Assembly: GCF_014858725.1 (NCBI RefSeq)
Contig: NZ_AQGV01000015.1
Location: 248,001-312,000, forward strand
Direction of reading: 5' to 3'
DNA from: Pseudoalteromonas aurantia 208
GTDB taxonomy: Bacteria > Pseudomonadota > Gammaproteobacteria > Enterobacterales > Alteromonadaceae
Length of the DNA: 64,000 nucleotides
Each line of letters starts with the position of its first letter. Position 1 is the first letter of the stretch. Positions 63,751-64,000 of this stretch are shown piece by piece. The position numbers and the translations under genes are program-made. The notes under the pieces were generated by a model. It saw only the letters and a program-made list of their open reading frames with translations, was not told the DNA's origin and did no database searches.

Positions 63751-64000
63751 ATGGATATACGGTATACCATTACAGTGGCAGGTAATGCGGTATCTGAAAA
63801 AGTCGCCGTGCGAGAGATAAAAACGTGCATGGGAGTGAATCAAATTTCGCAACTGACGCTACTCATTGAAGATGGTGATATGGCGGCCGAGTCGTTTTTT
63901 ACGACGGATGCTGATTTATTCAAAATGGGTAAGGAAATTGTTGTCAAAGCGGGGATTGCAGAGGCGCAACAGCAGATAATTTATATAGGCGTTATCACCG
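63751..64000 (+). CDS. VgrG-like spike protein (Afp8/Pvc8 type), cut by window end
   Basis: Only the first 83 residues are in the window: MDIRYTITVAGNAVSEKVAV, then CMGVNQISQLTLLIEDGDMA, FFTTDADLFKMGKEIVVKAG and QQIIYIGVIT. This is the start of the gp27-like hub domain of the VgrG-type spike. The start ATG is one base after the stop of the LysM gene. The remaining baseplate genes should follow to the right. The call depends on gene order and this N-terminal part only. Confidence 0.82.
   Translation, partial: MDIRYTITVAGNAVSEKVAVREIKTCMGVNQISQLTLLIEDGDMAAESFFTTDADLFKMGKEIVVKAGIAEAQQQIIYIGVIT

Overview
The window looks like chromosomal DNA of a marine gammaproteobacterium, most likely an Alteromonadales member of the Pseudoalteromonas type. 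This rests on the low GC content, the type I-F CRISPR system, abundant dispersed dyad repeats, a MKLKL-type peptide gene and the marine-type injection-system genes. The genus is an inference from gene style, not a database result.

Layout. 0.2-5.1 kb holds ordinary accessory genes: a chemotaxis receptor, a small Cys-rich secreted protein, an AraC/GyrI-type regulator, and a divergent glutathione S-transferase/TetR pair with a clear palindromic operator between them. 5.1-5.9 kb is a 68-bp tandem repeat. 6.1-22.3 kb is a complete type I-F CRISPR-Cas locus: leader and array 1 (24 repeats), a long block of degenerate CRISPR repeats mixed with a dispersed dyad repeat, a lipoprotein gene, a WYL regulator, cas1, cas2/3, csy1, csy2, csy3, cas6f, a terminator, then a second leader and array 2 (28 repeats) ending in the same trailer element. 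22.7-28.5 kb holds a giant propeller-sensor histidine kinase and an ABC-F ATPase, both on the minus strand. 29-35.7 kb holds a disrupted peptide-precursor gene, two 204-bp MITE-like copies in opposite orientation, an ECF42-type sigma factor with its usual DGPF/YCII partner nearby, a crystallin-fold secreted protein, a DUF4097-type lipoprotein, a D-Ala-D-Ala dipeptidase and a second sigma factor.

36.0-64.0 kb is most of an extracellular contractile injection system (eCIS, Afp/PVC type), all on the plus strand except for a five-gene minus-strand insert (a secreted protein and a DUF4177/YidD/TM2/M48 cluster). Its first part encodes a NusG/RfaH-like antiterminator, a phage-type lysozyme, the AAA+ ATPase, the DUF4255 cap protein, tail-fibre and adhesin proteins and a DUF4157 protein. 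Next is a cargo island with four candidate effectors: a WHH-motif nuclease, a 502-aa protein, a 303-aa protein with an FRGT motif, and a GNAT acetyltransferase. An IS3 relic and a RAYT transposon have landed between them. The structural operon starts near 59.2 kb with a holin, then sheath, tube, an intergenic terminator hairpin, a second tube protein, a small acidic protein, a LysM baseplate protein and the start of the VgrG-like spike, which runs off the window.

The most notable observations are the cargo island, in which three toxins share a gapless N-terminal leader and two share an upstream block; the holin plus lysozyme as a lysis/release pair; the fossil CRISPR repeats and a stranded 32-nt fossil spacer in the array trailers; the same dyad repeat family around both arrays and around a small gene at 57.9 kb; and a RiPP-like precursor with an in-frame stop between leader and Cys-rich core.
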